64,000 nucleotides of DNA from Panonychus citri (GCF_014898815.1 NW_026515548.1:1408501-1472500); one strand, 5' to 3'. Positions 32,801 to 43,760 are shown, numbered from the stretch's first letter. The notes: generated by a model not told the origin, from the sequence alone. Made by a program: numbers and translations.

Positions 32801-35233
32801 TTAACTCACTTTTTTCACATCTAGTCCGGTGAGTGCTTGAACTGTCGATGGTATTTCACTGACGAGTTGAGAAACCGATCCAGTTATTGCATTATTCCCA
32901 CCCAGTAAGACGATCTCATCGGTTTTAGCCAAAGGAGCAGCGACTTCGGCAGCAACCTAACCAGAAATAAACCAATACAAACAAATAAATTAATAAATCC
33001 AATGAAATGACCAGTAGATGTTATGGTCAAGAGGATTACCTTGGGAAGAGCTTCAAGAGTAAGTGAAAGTATCGCAGCTTCACTATATTGTTTGTAGGCT
33101 GCCGCTTTCATCCTCATCCTTTCGGCCTCAGCTTTACCGATCGCTTCGATAGCGGAAGCCTCAGCTTCACCTATCAGCTTAATTTTCTCAGCATCTCCAC
33201 GAGCCGCTTCCAATGTTTCAGTTTTAAATGCTATTTAGAAAAAAAGAGAAAATAATTGAATTAAATTCCAATCAAAACTGTAATCATCATTATCATACTC
33301 TTGATGGTACTAAAAGATTATCAAAAAGCTTAATGATGGTTATTAATGAATTTGAGATTGTGTATCATTAGACCCAATTAACTTGCTTAACATAAATTGC
33401 TATACCCTTTACATAAATTAGTTATCTATTAATCATTTACCTTAACCATAATTATAAATAATCAATATTCCAATTGTGCTAATAAAAATACTGAAAGAAG
33501 CCTAATAAATAAGAATAAAATTAAATGATTTAAATAACAACATTGGAGTGAATTGAAAAGTAAATCAGTCAAGTTATGATCATGATTAAATTAACTGGAT
33601 AAAAAACAGACCGATTGATTTTTTTTTCTGAAGGAAATCAAAAAATTAATCATCAGGAAAGAATCGTGAGTAACCTTGACAAGGGTAATCACAGAGTAAC
33701 ATTATATTCAATTAGGATGAATACAATTCTGATGTGTGCCTATGTTATTTAAATGATCGTGACAATCTGATATTAACAATTTAATAGATAAAGGAAGTTA
33801 AGATTTAAACGATTAACTTTTGATTGTTATGTAGAAAAGCAAATGAGAGTAAAAGTTTAAAGTTAAATTGTCAAGTTAAATCAAAATTGCAATGGGGAAA
33901 AAAACTACTTCGATTGTTGATTAATAAGACTTGATGTTTTTAAATGGAAATAGTTAACTTACCATTGGCAAGTAAGTCTAATTTGATTGCTTCAAAATCT
34001 GCTGGTAATTTAACTGTTGATTGAAGTTCTTTGTCTTTTCGAAGAACTTCTTTCTCTCCAATGGCAATTAATTTCTTTTTTTCGGTTAAAACGATTTCCA
34101 TCTCTTCCTTTCTGATCTGTTGTTGCATTTTGGCTGCTTGGAGTTCATAGGCAAGTTGCGCTTCGGCCTTTTTGGTGTTCACCTCTTGATCAAATTGAGC
34201 TTTTTGCAATTGAAATTGTCTATTAGAATCTTCGATCTTGGTATCAGCTGAATATTTAACATCTAAAGCTGCTTTTTTACATTCAGCTTCCCTTATTCCC
34301 GCATCTCTTTCAGCTTGAGCTACACCAACACTGGCATCTCTTTTAACAGCAGCAATACGCGCTCGACCCAAAGAAGCGAGATATTCAACATGATCGCAAA
34401 CATCTTTGATTGTAAAACTAAGAATCTCAATTCCCATTCGACCCACATCAGGAGATGCAACTTCTCTCACCAGACCAGCGAATGTGTCACGATCTCTATA
34501 AATATCTTCTACATTTAAAGTACCTAAAAGATGAGGGAGAAAAAAAAAGGAAATCCAATTAATGAGAATAGAAAATTTTATCCTGGTAACCATTTTTTTT
34601 TACTATGATTAAAGAATAATCAATGAATAATTACCTAATATAGCTCTCAAGTGACCCTCCAATGTTTGAAGTATAACTGATTTGATATGATTGACATCTT
34701 TTCCAAGAAATTGTTCGGCTGCTATGGTAAGAAATTCTTTCTCTTTCATTACCTTACACTGAGCAACACCGGTAACAGTTAACGGAACTCCTTGAAGGGT
34801 CTCAACATTTTCACATTTAGGTGTTAAGGTCATCACCTCAAGTGATAATCTAAGTAAGAATCAATTGTCAAGAGAGAGAGAGAGAGAGAGATCGAAACAA
34901 AAGGTTAATATAGAATAACAATCACTGAGAGAGGGAGAGAGAGAGAACATTGAACAACAAATCGAACCTTTGAACATCAGTTAACAAACACCAAGACCAG
35001 GCCCAACCACCGACCACCATAATTTTCCTTGCGGAACTACAACAACCCCCTTTGTACCGAAAAAGAGAAAAGAACAAAAAAAGAGAAGAAATTGAGTAAC
35101 AAGACTTAGAATTAAGGTGAGCACAGAGTAAATGGGAGGGAAACAAATTGATGCAAATGTCACACAGAAAAAAAATGAATTTACCTGAGATAATAAGAGC
35201 CTCATTTGGACCAACAGTATTTATGTTACCCAT
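32801..35233 (-). CDS. FLOT2: Flotillin-2 (reggie-1), six exons
   Basis: Exons 35185..35233, 34968..35049, 34635..34849, 33963..34523, 33040..33230 and 32801..32956 join in phase to 417 aa (human FLOT2: 428). Flotillins oligomerise on the inner plasma membrane and endosomes and organise lipid-raft domains. The N-terminal SPFH/PHB domain contains VGPNEALIISG, GGWAWSWC, VTGVAQCKV and LQTLEGHLRAILG. The central coiled coil has EAE/AEA repeats (AERDAGIREAECKK, GEAEASAIEAIGKAEAERM). The tail reads KTDEIVLLGG ... ALTGLDVKKVS. Gly2 for myristoylation and Cys19-Cys20 for palmitoylation are kept. Position 4, a palmitoylated Cys in mammals, is Ile. The last codons overlap a perfect donor (AAAAAA|GTGAGT), so an alternative longer C-terminus is possible. 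The small exon 1 was found from its ATG and TCAG|GTAAAT donor. Confidence 0.94.
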
Positions 35234-35638
35234 TTGTGTCTATTGAAAACCATTGACAATTTCAACACACAAAACCAAAATGAAAGATTATTGATAGAAA
35301 AAGATTTTTATCTCAAATGAAAGACATGCTGATGGTGTGGTGATGATGATGATCAATTGATGATTTTGGTTCCTTCAAAAACAGAAGATCAAACAATGTA
35401 AAATTATAGGTCTTTACCCGAATTTTGGCCCAAACAATTGACTAGAAATCGAGAAAGTCGAAAATGAAAATGATCGAGAAAAGAATCGAATCCAAATATC
35501 GACTAGAAAAATATCGAATACAAAGATCTTTGTCTATTCTCACTAAATATCAGTGAAAATAGAATTAGAATTAGAATTTGCTTTTAATCAATTTGTTTTC
35601 TATTCTATTTGGTGTTTATCATTTTTTGATTGTCACTT
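35234..35638. other. Short intergenic gap between flotillin-2 and the Mpv17-family gene
   Basis: Both genes read leftward, so this holds the flotillin-2 promoter/5' UTR and the 3' UTR of its neighbour. No TATA pair was identified. Confidence 0.4.
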
Positions 35639-36226
35639 TTATTTATGGAAAATGTAGGACAGAAAATTGTCATAGAAAAAGGTCAGTATAGCGACGCAAA
35701 GGTAACGATACTTTGGTGGTAAAAGGTAAAAGTTGAAGGCCTGAAGAGGTAAAAAGCAACACCACTCGGTGAAAATGATATAAATAATTGTTTCCTTTGC
35801 TGATTTGTACCAATCGATTGTTGATTTACCTTCTACTCTGGCGACGATGAAATAACAAAGGGAAACAAATGGTGGACCAATTATCGCCTCACAAAGTAAT
35901 TTTCTAGTAACACTGGTCATCGATTTACCTGGGAATCGTTTATCCAAAAATCCATACCAATAGTGACCACCGAGACCGAAATATAATCCACCGGCTGCCA
36001 TTCCAATTGATCTGTTATTATCATGGATATAAGGTAAATCAGCAGATTGTTTGGCTCCTAATTGCTGATCAGTTGGTTTAGATGGATAAATATAATGGGC
36101 TGAAAGTTGTTGAACCAAATCAGCTCCAACCAAAGCACCAACACCAATTGTTGTATTTGTTACCAACAAATAACGAGATGAAAAAGCCAAGCTAATGAAA
36201 CGTTTCAATTGATTTTGGAAAATCAT
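35639..36226 (-). CDS. Mpv17/PMP22 family membrane protein (MPV17L2-like)
   Basis: A single exon of 195 aa runs from ATG 36226. The longer open frame begins at a TTG with no support. It has the family layout of four hydrophobic segments. Conserved features include FGLGGHYWYGFLDKRFPG, the GPP turn after the third helix, and the C-terminal signature W-x-x-x-x-P-x-Q-x-x-NF...PP-x-x-R...FYDNFLSY. Family members sit in the inner mitochondrial or peroxisomal membrane and support mitochondrial DNA maintenance or mitoribosome assembly. The spacing around the HYWY motif and the VEGKS stretch looks closer to MPV17L2 than to MPV17 or PXMP2, judged from memory of the family. The usual W-P of WCVWP is replaced by LP (EWCCFLPLQAFNF). 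Confidence 0.88.
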   Translation of the reverse strand: MIFQNQLKRFISLAFSSRYLLVTNTTIGVGALVGADLVQQLSAHYIYPSKPTDQQLGAKQSADLPYIHDNNRSIGMAAGGLYFGLGGHYWYGFLDKRFPGKSMTSVTRKLLCEAIIGPPFVSLCYFIVARVEGKSTIDWYKSAKETIIYIIFTEWCCFLPLQAFNFYLLPPKYRYLCVAILTFFYDNFLSYIFHK

Positions 36227-36829
36227 ATTAATCGGAACAATTTGTTGAAACGTTCCAATCAACTCAATGTTTCATGAGACAGGAGGTGAGATGTTTATAT
36301 TTACACAATTAATGTACAATACAATTAACCAGAATTTGGAAAATTGTTTCTTTTTAGTTGATGAAATATCAACAAACATGAACATGTGATTGTGAGTCCG
36401 ACTCACAAGTCATGTAAGTTTGAAAGCTAAATTTGATTCTCATTAATTTGGTTGATATTACTTTGGATTAATTAACTAATTCGATTGAAATTGGAGCTAC
36501 AGTATTAATGTTAATCGTGAAAGTCTGAATTCATTAATCATTATGATGAGAGATTAAATAATTTTAATTCTCAAAATCATTTACTTTCTAATCGAAATGT
36601 AAAAAGTTTTCTTTCAATTTAAATTGTTACTGTTGAGAAATGGAAACAATTAATTAAGTGAAAAAAGTGATTATTAATGTTTTTTTTTCTAACGATTGAT
36701 TACCAATCAAAATGAATAGATTACAGTAATTATCAGAAGTTTTTAGTTTTAATTGTTGACACGTTAATGAAAATCGATTGGCTTTTTCTTTTAATTTGAT
36801 TGTCATCAATTGATCTCGATTCAGTTAAT
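36227..36829. other. Intergenic DNA
   Basis: AT-rich spacer between two leftward genes; no gene or motif seen. Confidence 0.45.
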
Positions 36830-37891
36830 TCACCTTGATTTATATGCAAAATCTTCAGGTCTCATCGGTGATCTTGAGTGTGGTGGACCAGCTGATCGTT
36901 GTTGATTAGCAGCAAGATAAGCAACTAATTGATCATAACTCGCAGGTTCATTGTTCATTTCTGAAGATTCATTGATTCCAAAAGTATCTTCACCACCCTG
37001 ATGATGAGAAGGTGAATGATGATGTTGATTATGATTACGATGATTATTGTGATTGTTATGATTATGATGATGATGATCTGTTTCACCGTTAGGTTGATGA
37101 GGATGAGGATGATGAGGATGATGATGACCATTGTGTTCACTTGCATGCATTTGCTTATTCCAAGGGCCAGGATCACTCGCTGCCCCGCCATTGGCCCCAC
37201 CAGCGCCGTTCCCTGGACCAGTTGCTGCTCCAACACCCATTCCCATGGATTCCCCGCCATCCCAATGAGTGTTTGAATTTTGTCTCATTTTGGGTTCCCC
37301 ACCAGCGTAACTTTTACCTCGTCCGTCAAAGTCAAAATCATCATCGAAAGCGGGATTATTGAACCTTGTATCATCGTCCATTTCATGGCCTCGAGGTTCA
37401 AACGAAGGTGAAAAACCAACATCTACCGAGGATCCATCAATTGGTCCACCACCATGACCACCTCGTGGTCCTGAAGGTGAAGCAGAAACGGTTGATTGTG
37501 ATGGTGTTATCAATGGTGTTGGCTGATGATGATGAGGCGGTGGTGGTGGTGGGGGAGATAAAGGTGGACCTTGATGATCATGTTGCTGAGTAGTTAATGG
37601 AACAGGATGACTAATAAACTGTGTACTTGATTTAGGTTTAGTTGCGTAATTAAATACAATCCGTTGACTGTCCTTCTCCTCCAGGCCATATGAACCTTGT
37701 CGATTACCCGCTCCGTCCCCAGATTCTTGTCGGAATTTAGTTGAACCACTTGGTTCGTGAACAGTATAACCAAAGGAATAAGTTCCGTCGGTATCACGTC
37801 CTTGATAAGTTTGACTTCGAGGTACAATCGCAGGTTGACCTGAGACACTCGATGATAAAATGACCGCTATTAGAACACTAGAAATAAACAT
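36830..37891 (-). CDS. R&R-type cuticle protein with long His-rich tail
   Basis: A single exon of 353 aa runs from ATG 37891; three codons of open frame upstream start at TTG and are not used. The signal peptide is MFISSVLIAVILSSSVSG. A chitin-binding Rebers-Riddiford domain covers about residues 35-85. It reads GTYSFGYTVHEPSGSTKFRQ, then ESGDG and QGSYGLEEKDSQRIVFNYAT; the spacing of aromatic and Gly residues fits, although the usual Gly before the final strand is missing. The rest (about 260 aa) is low complexity. It comprises a Pro-rich run, an acidic DDDFDFDGRG stretch, a Gly/Ala/Asn-rich part and a striking His/Asn/Pro block (HHHPHHPHPHQ, DHHHHNHNNHNNHRNHNQHH). Secretion into the cuticle and chitin binding follow from the family. 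Metal binding or quinone cross-linking by the His block is inference. A TATA/Inr promoter lies 115 bp upstream. Confidence 0.9.
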   Translation of the reverse strand: MFISSVLIAVILSSSVSGQPAIVPRSQTYQGRDTDGTYSFGYTVHEPSGSTKFRQESGDGAGNRQGSYGLEEKDSQRIVFNYATKPKSSTQFISHPVPLTTQQHDHQGPPLSPPPPPPPHHHQPTPLITPSQSTVSASPSGPRGGHGGGPIDGSSVDVGFSPSFEPRGHEMDDDTRFNNPAFDDDFDFDGRGKSYAGGEPKMRQNSNTHWDGGESMGMGVGAATGPGNGAGGANGGAASDPGPWNKQMHASEHNGHHHPHHPHPHQPNGETDHHHHNHNNHNNHRNHNQHHHSPSHHQGGEDTFGINESSEMNNEPASYDQLVAYLAANQQRSAGPPHSRSPMRPEDFAYKSR

Positions 37892-38000
37892 TTTCACCAA
37901 TTATGTTTATCCAAATTTTTAGTAAATTTTGTTGATTGTTTTTGTCACAATTACGATGATAACTTGATTGATTGAGTTGTTGATTGTTGACAGATTTTAA

Positions 38001-38041
38001 TCAAACTGATCGGTTTATGATCAACTTTTGATACTTTTATA
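38001..38041 (-). promoter_or_regulatory. TATA box and initiator of the cuticle protein gene
   Basis: On the minus strand TATAAAAG (38041-38034) is followed by the initiator TCAGT (38009-38005), with about 34 bp from TATA to the predicted +1 A at 38007. This leaves a 5' UTR of about 115 nt to the ATG at 37891. Confidence 0.7.
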
Positions 38042-40250
38042 CATAATAATAACAAAAATCTTAATCATTTTGATATAAATTAAATTTCTAATTAATGGTC
38101 CGTGTTAATCATTTGCAAACTTTTCTGTGATCTCACTGATTTACTTTTAATTTGATTCTTTAATTTTGTCATTTAGAAATTGATGATTCCAGACAATTAA
38201 TAAATACACTAATAGACTACCGGTTGGTTTCATTGTTATTATTATTGTTATATTGACAATTTGATTACGTTAATAGTAATAGTTAAGGGGGTTGATTGTA
38301 ATACCTTAATGATTGTCATTTAAATTACAATCAAAGTTTAGTGAATTTAATTTGATTCCTAAATTGTTGTTGTTTCGCTTTTTTTAGGAAGCTTTTTAGT
38401 TTCTTTGATCATTAAATTATTGATCAATTTACTCAATTGGTGATTGTGATTTAATAAGATTGTTGTAATTTATTTTTGGTATCAATAAATTTTTCATTAT
38501 TTATTAGTAATAATCAATTGTTTCCCAAATTATTTCCTGTAATTTGTTTTTGTTACAATCAAAATTGATTTCTGATTGTAATCCAACCTCAAGTAATTAT
38601 TTAATTGTTTGCATCTTGTAGCAATTAAGTTATTAGACAACCAATTAAGTGAATTAAGTTTTCGTCTATTAGTTTTTTTGTCAACTCTCTGGTTATAATT
38701 AACCAATACAATTAAGTGAACTAATTAAATTTAAATTATTATCTAATTGATAAAATGGTGAAAATATTAAGGAATTGAAGTTAACAATAAGTTGATTTCT
38801 GTTCTTGTCATAATTCAATTGATTGTTGATGTAACGATTAAATCGAAAGTCACAATTAGATTTAATTTAATTTTCTCTCTTTGATTATTTCGATAGTGAT
38901 TCGAGCGATTTGATTTTCATCGAATGTCCATCCACTTGCTTCGAGTTCAATCAGTTCGAGAATCGATTACATTGTGTTCGAACATTTTTCAATATTATCG
39001 ATCATAAACAAGAAAATTTTAGTTCTCAGATCATTTAATTAAATTCGTTAAAAGATCGTTCGTTTAATTGTTAATCGAAAATTTTCGAACTCGCCAGTGG
39101 CTCCATCTCGTGGTGATCTTCTATTCGATTTCTATTATGACTCTTTTTCTCTCTCATCTTTGCTTCAACTCTTTTTCTTTTGTTTTTGTTTATAATTTTT
39201 CTCTCAATTTTATTCGCCTCATAATTGTCACTAAATGTAATTAACCGGTAATCAATTAATTCATAAAACATGATATTCTCACAAGGTTCGTATTAATTGT
39301 TAACTTTTTCCAATCATTTCAATGTTAACACAATTTACTGTTTTCATTTTTTCTCTCTGTCATTCCAATTGTGTTGACATTTTAAATTTTGCTCTTTTCT
39401 CTTGTTTTACTTTTTTTCCCTTCTCTCTCTCTCTCTTATATTTAATTATAATTACTTTCCACTAATCAAATCAACCTTGATTGTTATCATTTTGTGTGGT
39501 TCAATATTAATAACATTGATTAACTGTAACAAATGACTAATCCTATTTGAATATCTATACGTTTCTATTTTTATCTGAATAGGAATAAACCACCTTCCAA
39601 TTAGATTTATACATGAAAGGTAAACCACACAAATCTATAGTTTAACAATCAATCAGTTGATTAATTACATTTTCTCCTAATTTGGTTTAAATTGTCCCAG
39701 TTAATATTTCTGTCTCTGTTGAACAACATTCTAGTTGTAGATCTGTTGTTTCTTTATCTTCCATCAAATGAGTTCCATGTGATGTTCAATATATTCAGTG
39801 TTTTCCAATCTCTCAACCATCATTATCATCATTTCTACCTTATCAAATTGATCACTAATTGTAAATATCCATTTATCTTAGCTAAACCCATCCTTATCTT
39901 CAACGTAAACATTATTCATCATCATCTTTTTATTCATCAATTGTTTCCATTCTTACAACTTTTCTCTCTCTCACTAATTAATCTTTTCTTTTCCAATCTG
40001 TATACGTGTTTATACCTTTCAATTGAAATGATATTCGATACTCTCATTAACTTGATTAGTATTCCAACTGTCAACTAAAAGGATTACCATTCGATCATAA
40101 TAGTTACACCTCTTTCCCCTCTCTCTAGACAATCAATCAATTAGTTTTTTCTCAGTGTTTTCTGATCACCGAATCACATTGATTTCATATAGTTGTATTT
40201 AACACCCACCTTGATTTTTTTGTCTCTCTCTCTGTTTTAATACAATTTAG
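38042..40250. other. Shared upstream region of the divergent cuticle and TBC1D2-like genes
   Basis: No exon is supported. Open frames at 39071-39271 and 39692-40078 lack coding character. The right end (about 40090-40250) is pyrimidine-rich and ends in ...ACAATTTAG directly before the ATG at 40251. It is therefore probably an intron that splits the 5' UTR of the rightward gene. Confidence 0.45.
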
Positions 40251-43076
40251 ATGTCGATGGATTTAATAAGCTTTGACCAATCTGATGGAGACACAGAGCC
40301 ACTGACCAATGGTTATACATGTAATGGATCTGATGAAATGTTAAACGATGACCAAATTACTGATAAATCTGAGAATCAACCATCAGAGTCATCCCCAACA
40401 ATAATTATCTCATCATCTGATGAAACATTATCAACAACAACAACAACACCAACAATTTGCTTAAGGCCAAGATCTTTTTCCTCTAATTCGGTTACATCAA
40501 CTTCTTGTGGGACAACAACATTATCTGGTTACTTTAATAAGCTTGGTATCAAGGGTGGTATTCGTAGTTATAAACGACGATGGTTTACCTTTGATGATCA
40601 AAGTGGAAAATTGATCTATTATCGTGATCCAGAGGAACCAACACCTTTGGATTCAGTTGACATAAGAAAAGCAACATTCTCACTACACCCACAGTTCAAA
40701 GACTCTAGTTTCATTATAAAAATATCGAATGATAAACCTCTTCTATTGGAAACAAATGATAGATCAGTTGCCTTACACTGGTTTGATACTCTACAAACAT
40801 TGAGAAAAAAATACATCATGGATGATGATTTAAACTCAAAATCTTCCCGAACAAATCAACTTGTTACCAAAGAAAATACCAACAATAACACCTCATCATC
40901 CCGCTTAGATCCATCAAATGGTTCAGTTTTTTATGATACAAATGTATTTGTTGGTCGAGAATGTTCACCAATACCATCTAAAAGTGACCTAGAACCAACA
41001 ACGGAAAGTAAACCCTCCAATCGATTATCAGTTTTTGGTCGTATCAGGTCAAGAAGTAGTTACCTGGTTAGCGGACGAAAAGAGTCAAATAAATCATCAT
41101 CATCAACCAATGGATGTAATCAATGTAGTGAATATGAAAGTAACATTGTTAACCTTCATGATGATTTGAATGCCGTTGAAAATGAACTTGAAGCTAGTCG
41201 TGAAGTAATCAAAGTATTACAATTACAATTGGAAGCCGCTGTTAGAGAGAAAGAATCACTTGTCGAGATTTGCAAAAGTCACACAATTCCAGAGCAAATG
41301 ATACACACGTTATCCCAAAGGGAGAAAGAGTTAACCCTTAATGAGTCTCGATTACGGCAAAGTGAGAATAATATTGAAAAATTAACTCAAGAATCTCAAC
41401 GATTAACGAAAGAAAAGGAAAATACCAAGGAGGAATTAAATCTAATGAAAGAGTTAATCCATGTGAAAGATCAAACTGTCATGTCGTTGACGAATAAGAT
41501 TTACGATCTTGAGAAGAAACAAAAAGATGAATTCGCTCACAACGAATGGAACAATATTCGTAAAGTGGATCAAGATGAATTGGAAAGTCTAAAGGATTCG
41601 GTTAACGCTTACCAATTACAGAATAAATGTCTTAATAAAGAGATAATTGCTCTTAATGATATAAGACACGTTTTGGAAAAGAAACAACAAGAATTACAAT
41701 TAAAGTGCTACGATTGGGAGGCTCGTTGTTGTCAAATTCATAGTAAACTGTTGTCTCTATTGAAGGAACTTAATCAAACCATTGAGATGAGTGAAAATGC
41801 CGATGAAAATGATCAGCAACAATTAATTTCTAGTAATCAATCAGTCAAAGCATTGGTCACTCGGCTTCTCGATGAAAACTCATTGGACATTCCGTTAAGT
41901 TGGAAACCAGGTAATCGAAAGAGGAGCGATGAACATGCCACATCTTCTGGTACCGATTTAGATTATGATGAACTTGGATTTTCCTTGAAACAATCAGACT
42001 GTGAGATTGAATTTGGTGATAAATTGAGTGGTAAAAGTGAAGCATTTAATAAGATTAAGAAAGCAAATGATCCAACCAATCAATCGGAAGCTGGACGTCA
42101 ACAATTTGAGTGGAAATACCGATGGGATTATTACATTGGTAATTTAGGGTCAAATGAACTGTCCAGAAATCTCGAACTTAAAGTTCTTCTTAGAACTGGT
42201 GTACCACAAGAATATCGATGTAAAATATGGAGAATGTTAATCAATATTCGTATTCGAAATCTTAAAGATCGTCTTGGTTCAGGTTATTATCAAACGTTAT
42301 GCGTGAAAACAGTTGAACGTAAAGTAAATCCTGCGGCTAAACAGATCGAACTTGATCTACTTCGAACTCTTCCCAATAATAAACACTTTGAGAACATTAA
42401 ATCACCCGGTATAATGAGATTAAGACAAGTTTTAACCTGTTACTCTTTACACAATCCAGCCGTTGGTTATTGCCAGGGAATGAATCGCTTAGCAGCGGTC
42501 GCTTTGCTCTTCATGCCGGAAGAAGACGCTTTCTGGACATTGGTCGCTATCATCGAAAACATTATGCCACCAGACTATTTTACCGCAAATCTACTTGGAG
42601 CTCATGTTGACCAATATGTACTTCGTGATTTACTCACCGAGAAACTACCCAATCTTAATAGTCACCTTGAAAGACATGGAATTGAATTATCGCTTTTCAG
42701 TTGGTTTCTTACCTGTTTCGTTGATAACGTTCCGAGTAACATTTACCTTCGTATCTGGGATGTCTTTTTATACGAAGGTAACAAAGTGCTATTCCGATTT
42801 GCTCTCGCATTCTTAAAGTATCATTCATCAACCATTCTCACCATGAACGATTCACTAACCATTAATCAATACATTCGTCTACTTGGATATCGGACAATTG
42901 ATGTTGATCATCTTTGTCACATCTCATTTAATTTACTCAATCCATTTAGAATGAGTAAAGTTAAAGCTAAAAGGTTACATTACACTCAATTGGTGACCAG
43001 TGAACTCAATAAATTGGACACTATAAGGAAAACTCTACCTGCCCATGAAAATAACGATAACTCAGATAGTGATTAA
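40251..43076 (+). CDS. TBC1D2: TBC1D2/Armus-type Rab GTPase-activating protein (PH, coiled coil, TBC)
   Basis: A single 941-aa coding exon. A Ser/Thr-rich N-terminus (1-90) precedes a PH domain at about 92-190, beginning SGYFNKLGIKGGIRSYKRRW. A coiled-coil segment spans about 290-500. The TBC GAP domain spans about 643-870. The catalytic Arg is in IELDLLRTLPNNKHF (about residue 700), fitting IxxDxxR, and the glutamine finger is in YCQGM (about 741). Later TBC motifs include FSWFLTCFVD and RIWDVFLYEGNKVLFR. The GYYQ...TNKHF-like spacing and the PH-CC-TBC order match TBC1D2/TBC1D2B. In mammals these inactivate Rab7 and link Rac1 to cadherin turnover. Both catalytic residues are present, so activity is expected. 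The ATG directly follows an acceptor-like TTTAG, implying a 5' UTR intron. An intronless 2.8 kb ORF is unusual for this family and is discussed in findings. Confidence 0.93.
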   Translation: MSMDLISFDQSDGDTEPLTNGYTCNGSDEMLNDDQITDKSENQPSESSPTIIISSSDETLSTTTTTPTICLRPRSFSSNSVTSTSCGTTTLSGYFNKLGIKGGIRSYKRRWFTFDDQSGKLIYYRDPEEPTPLDSVDIRKATFSLHPQFKDSSFIIKISNDKPLLLETNDRSVALHWFDTLQTLRKKYIMDDDLNSKSSRTNQLVTKENTNNNTSSSRLDPSNGSVFYDTNVFVGRECSPIPSKSDLEPTTESKPSNRLSVFGRIRSRSSYLVSGRKESNKSSSSTNGCNQCSEYESNIVNLHDDLNAVENELEASREVIKVLQLQLEAAVREKESLVEICKSHTIPEQMIHTLSQREKELTLNESRLRQSENNIEKLTQESQRLTKEKENTKEELNLMKELIHVKDQTVMSLTNKIYDLEKKQKDEFAHNEWNNIRKVDQDELESLKDSVNAYQLQNKCLNKEIIALNDIRHVLEKKQQELQLKCYDWEARCCQIHSKLLSLLKELNQTIEMSENADENDQQQLISSNQSVKALVTRLLDENSLDIPLSWKPGNRKRSDEHATSSGTDLDYDELGFSLKQSDCEIEFGDKLSGKSEAFNKIKKANDPTNQSEAGRQQFEWKYRWDYYIGNLGSNELSRNLELKVLLRTGVPQEYRCKIWRMLINIRIRNLKDRLGSGYYQTLCVKTVERKVNPAAKQIELDLLRTLPNNKHFENIKSPGIMRLRQVLTCYSLHNPAVGYCQGMNRLAAVALLFMPEEDAFWTLVAIIENIMPPDYFTANLLGAHVDQYVLRDLLTEKLPNLNSHLERHGIELSLFSWFLTCFVDNVPSNIYLRIWDVFLYEGNKVLFRFALAFLKYHSSTILTMNDSLTINQYIRLLGYRTIDVDHLCHISFNLLNPFRMSKVKAKRLHYTQLVTSELNKLDTIRKTLPAHENNDNSDSD

Positions 43077-43084
43077 ACTTTTAT

Positions 43085-43090
43085 AATAAA
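43085..43090 (+). terminator. Polyadenylation signal AATAAA, very close to the stop
   Basis: AATAAA begins 9 bp after the TAA of the TBC1D2-like gene, followed by an A-rich stretch at 43101-43109. If it is used, the 3' UTR would be under 40 nt. Confidence 0.5.
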
Positions 43091-43153
43091 TTGTAATTTT
43101 AAAAAAAAATCTCAAGTGAAATGGTATCACAATTGAGGCAAAAGACACAACAA

Positions 43154-43760
43154 TTAACTTGCTGGACCAAAAACTGTTTTTACCCGCGCAGAGAGTTCGA
43201 GGTGAATAGGTTTGAACGAATTGGTCCCGAAAGTCTCATCACAGATCAATTCTATCGTTAATTGTTTCGCTTTAGGTTTAGATATAAGATTAAGGTAGAA
43301 ATCGACGAGGAAGGCACAGAATGTAATCCAATGGACTTTCTTCAGATTTTAGTTCGGTTCTTGTGATGCCTTCAGGGTCTAAGGGATTTCCTTTTCGGAC
43401 AAAGTGTTGCAAACGGTGACCACAATTCGAGGGAATATCGTTATTTTATCTCCGAAGCAAATGTTAACCAGAATCAGAGAGAAAGATCGGATAACTGTAA
43501 ACGTTTTTTTCGAATTCTTTGCAACAAAGAGTTTCCGATATTTCCACTAATTGTCCAACTGTTAGAAATGTCGTATCAGCGATCACGGAGGGAACAAGGT
43601 TCGAAAAATCTTCAGAAAATCCCACCCTATCTAACGCGATACTACCGGGGATTAAAAGGTCATCTTCTTCAGCCGATGAGCCATTCGGTGAATTGACGCT
43701 TTTAACACCTTTTGGACTCATTTCCAATGAAACGATTGGATTGATTGTCAGGCCTAATTT
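43154..43760 (-). pseudogene. Unrecognised gene remnant with two stops and one frameshift
   Basis: The minus strand reads as a protein of about 200 codons. It opens KLGLTINPIVSLEMSPKGVK (43760 leftward) and continues through DFSNLVPSVIADTTFLTVGQ to FLSDSG. There a TAA at about 43463, and a second TAA six codons on, break it in the same frame. The same frame resumes (CGHRLQHFVRKGNPLDPEG, TELKSEESPLDY). A one-base shift near 43322 moves to FCAFLVDFYLNLISKPKAKQ and a final TAA at 43154 after KTVFGPAS. GC content is above the flanks. No intron explains the stops, since the gap is only 18 nt. I cannot name the family. A processed or decayed copy of a real gene fits best; base-calling errors are the alternative. 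Confidence 0.55.

Noticed and set aside
37016..37593. Plus-strand Met/Ile-rich and His-rich frames opposite the cuticle gene
   Set aside because: Shadows of His/Asn/Pro codons in the minus-strand exon.
39071..39271. Minus-strand Lys/Arg-rich frame in the cuticle/TBC1D2 spacer
   Set aside because: Composition follows the pyrimidine-rich strand; no start context, homology or splice partner.
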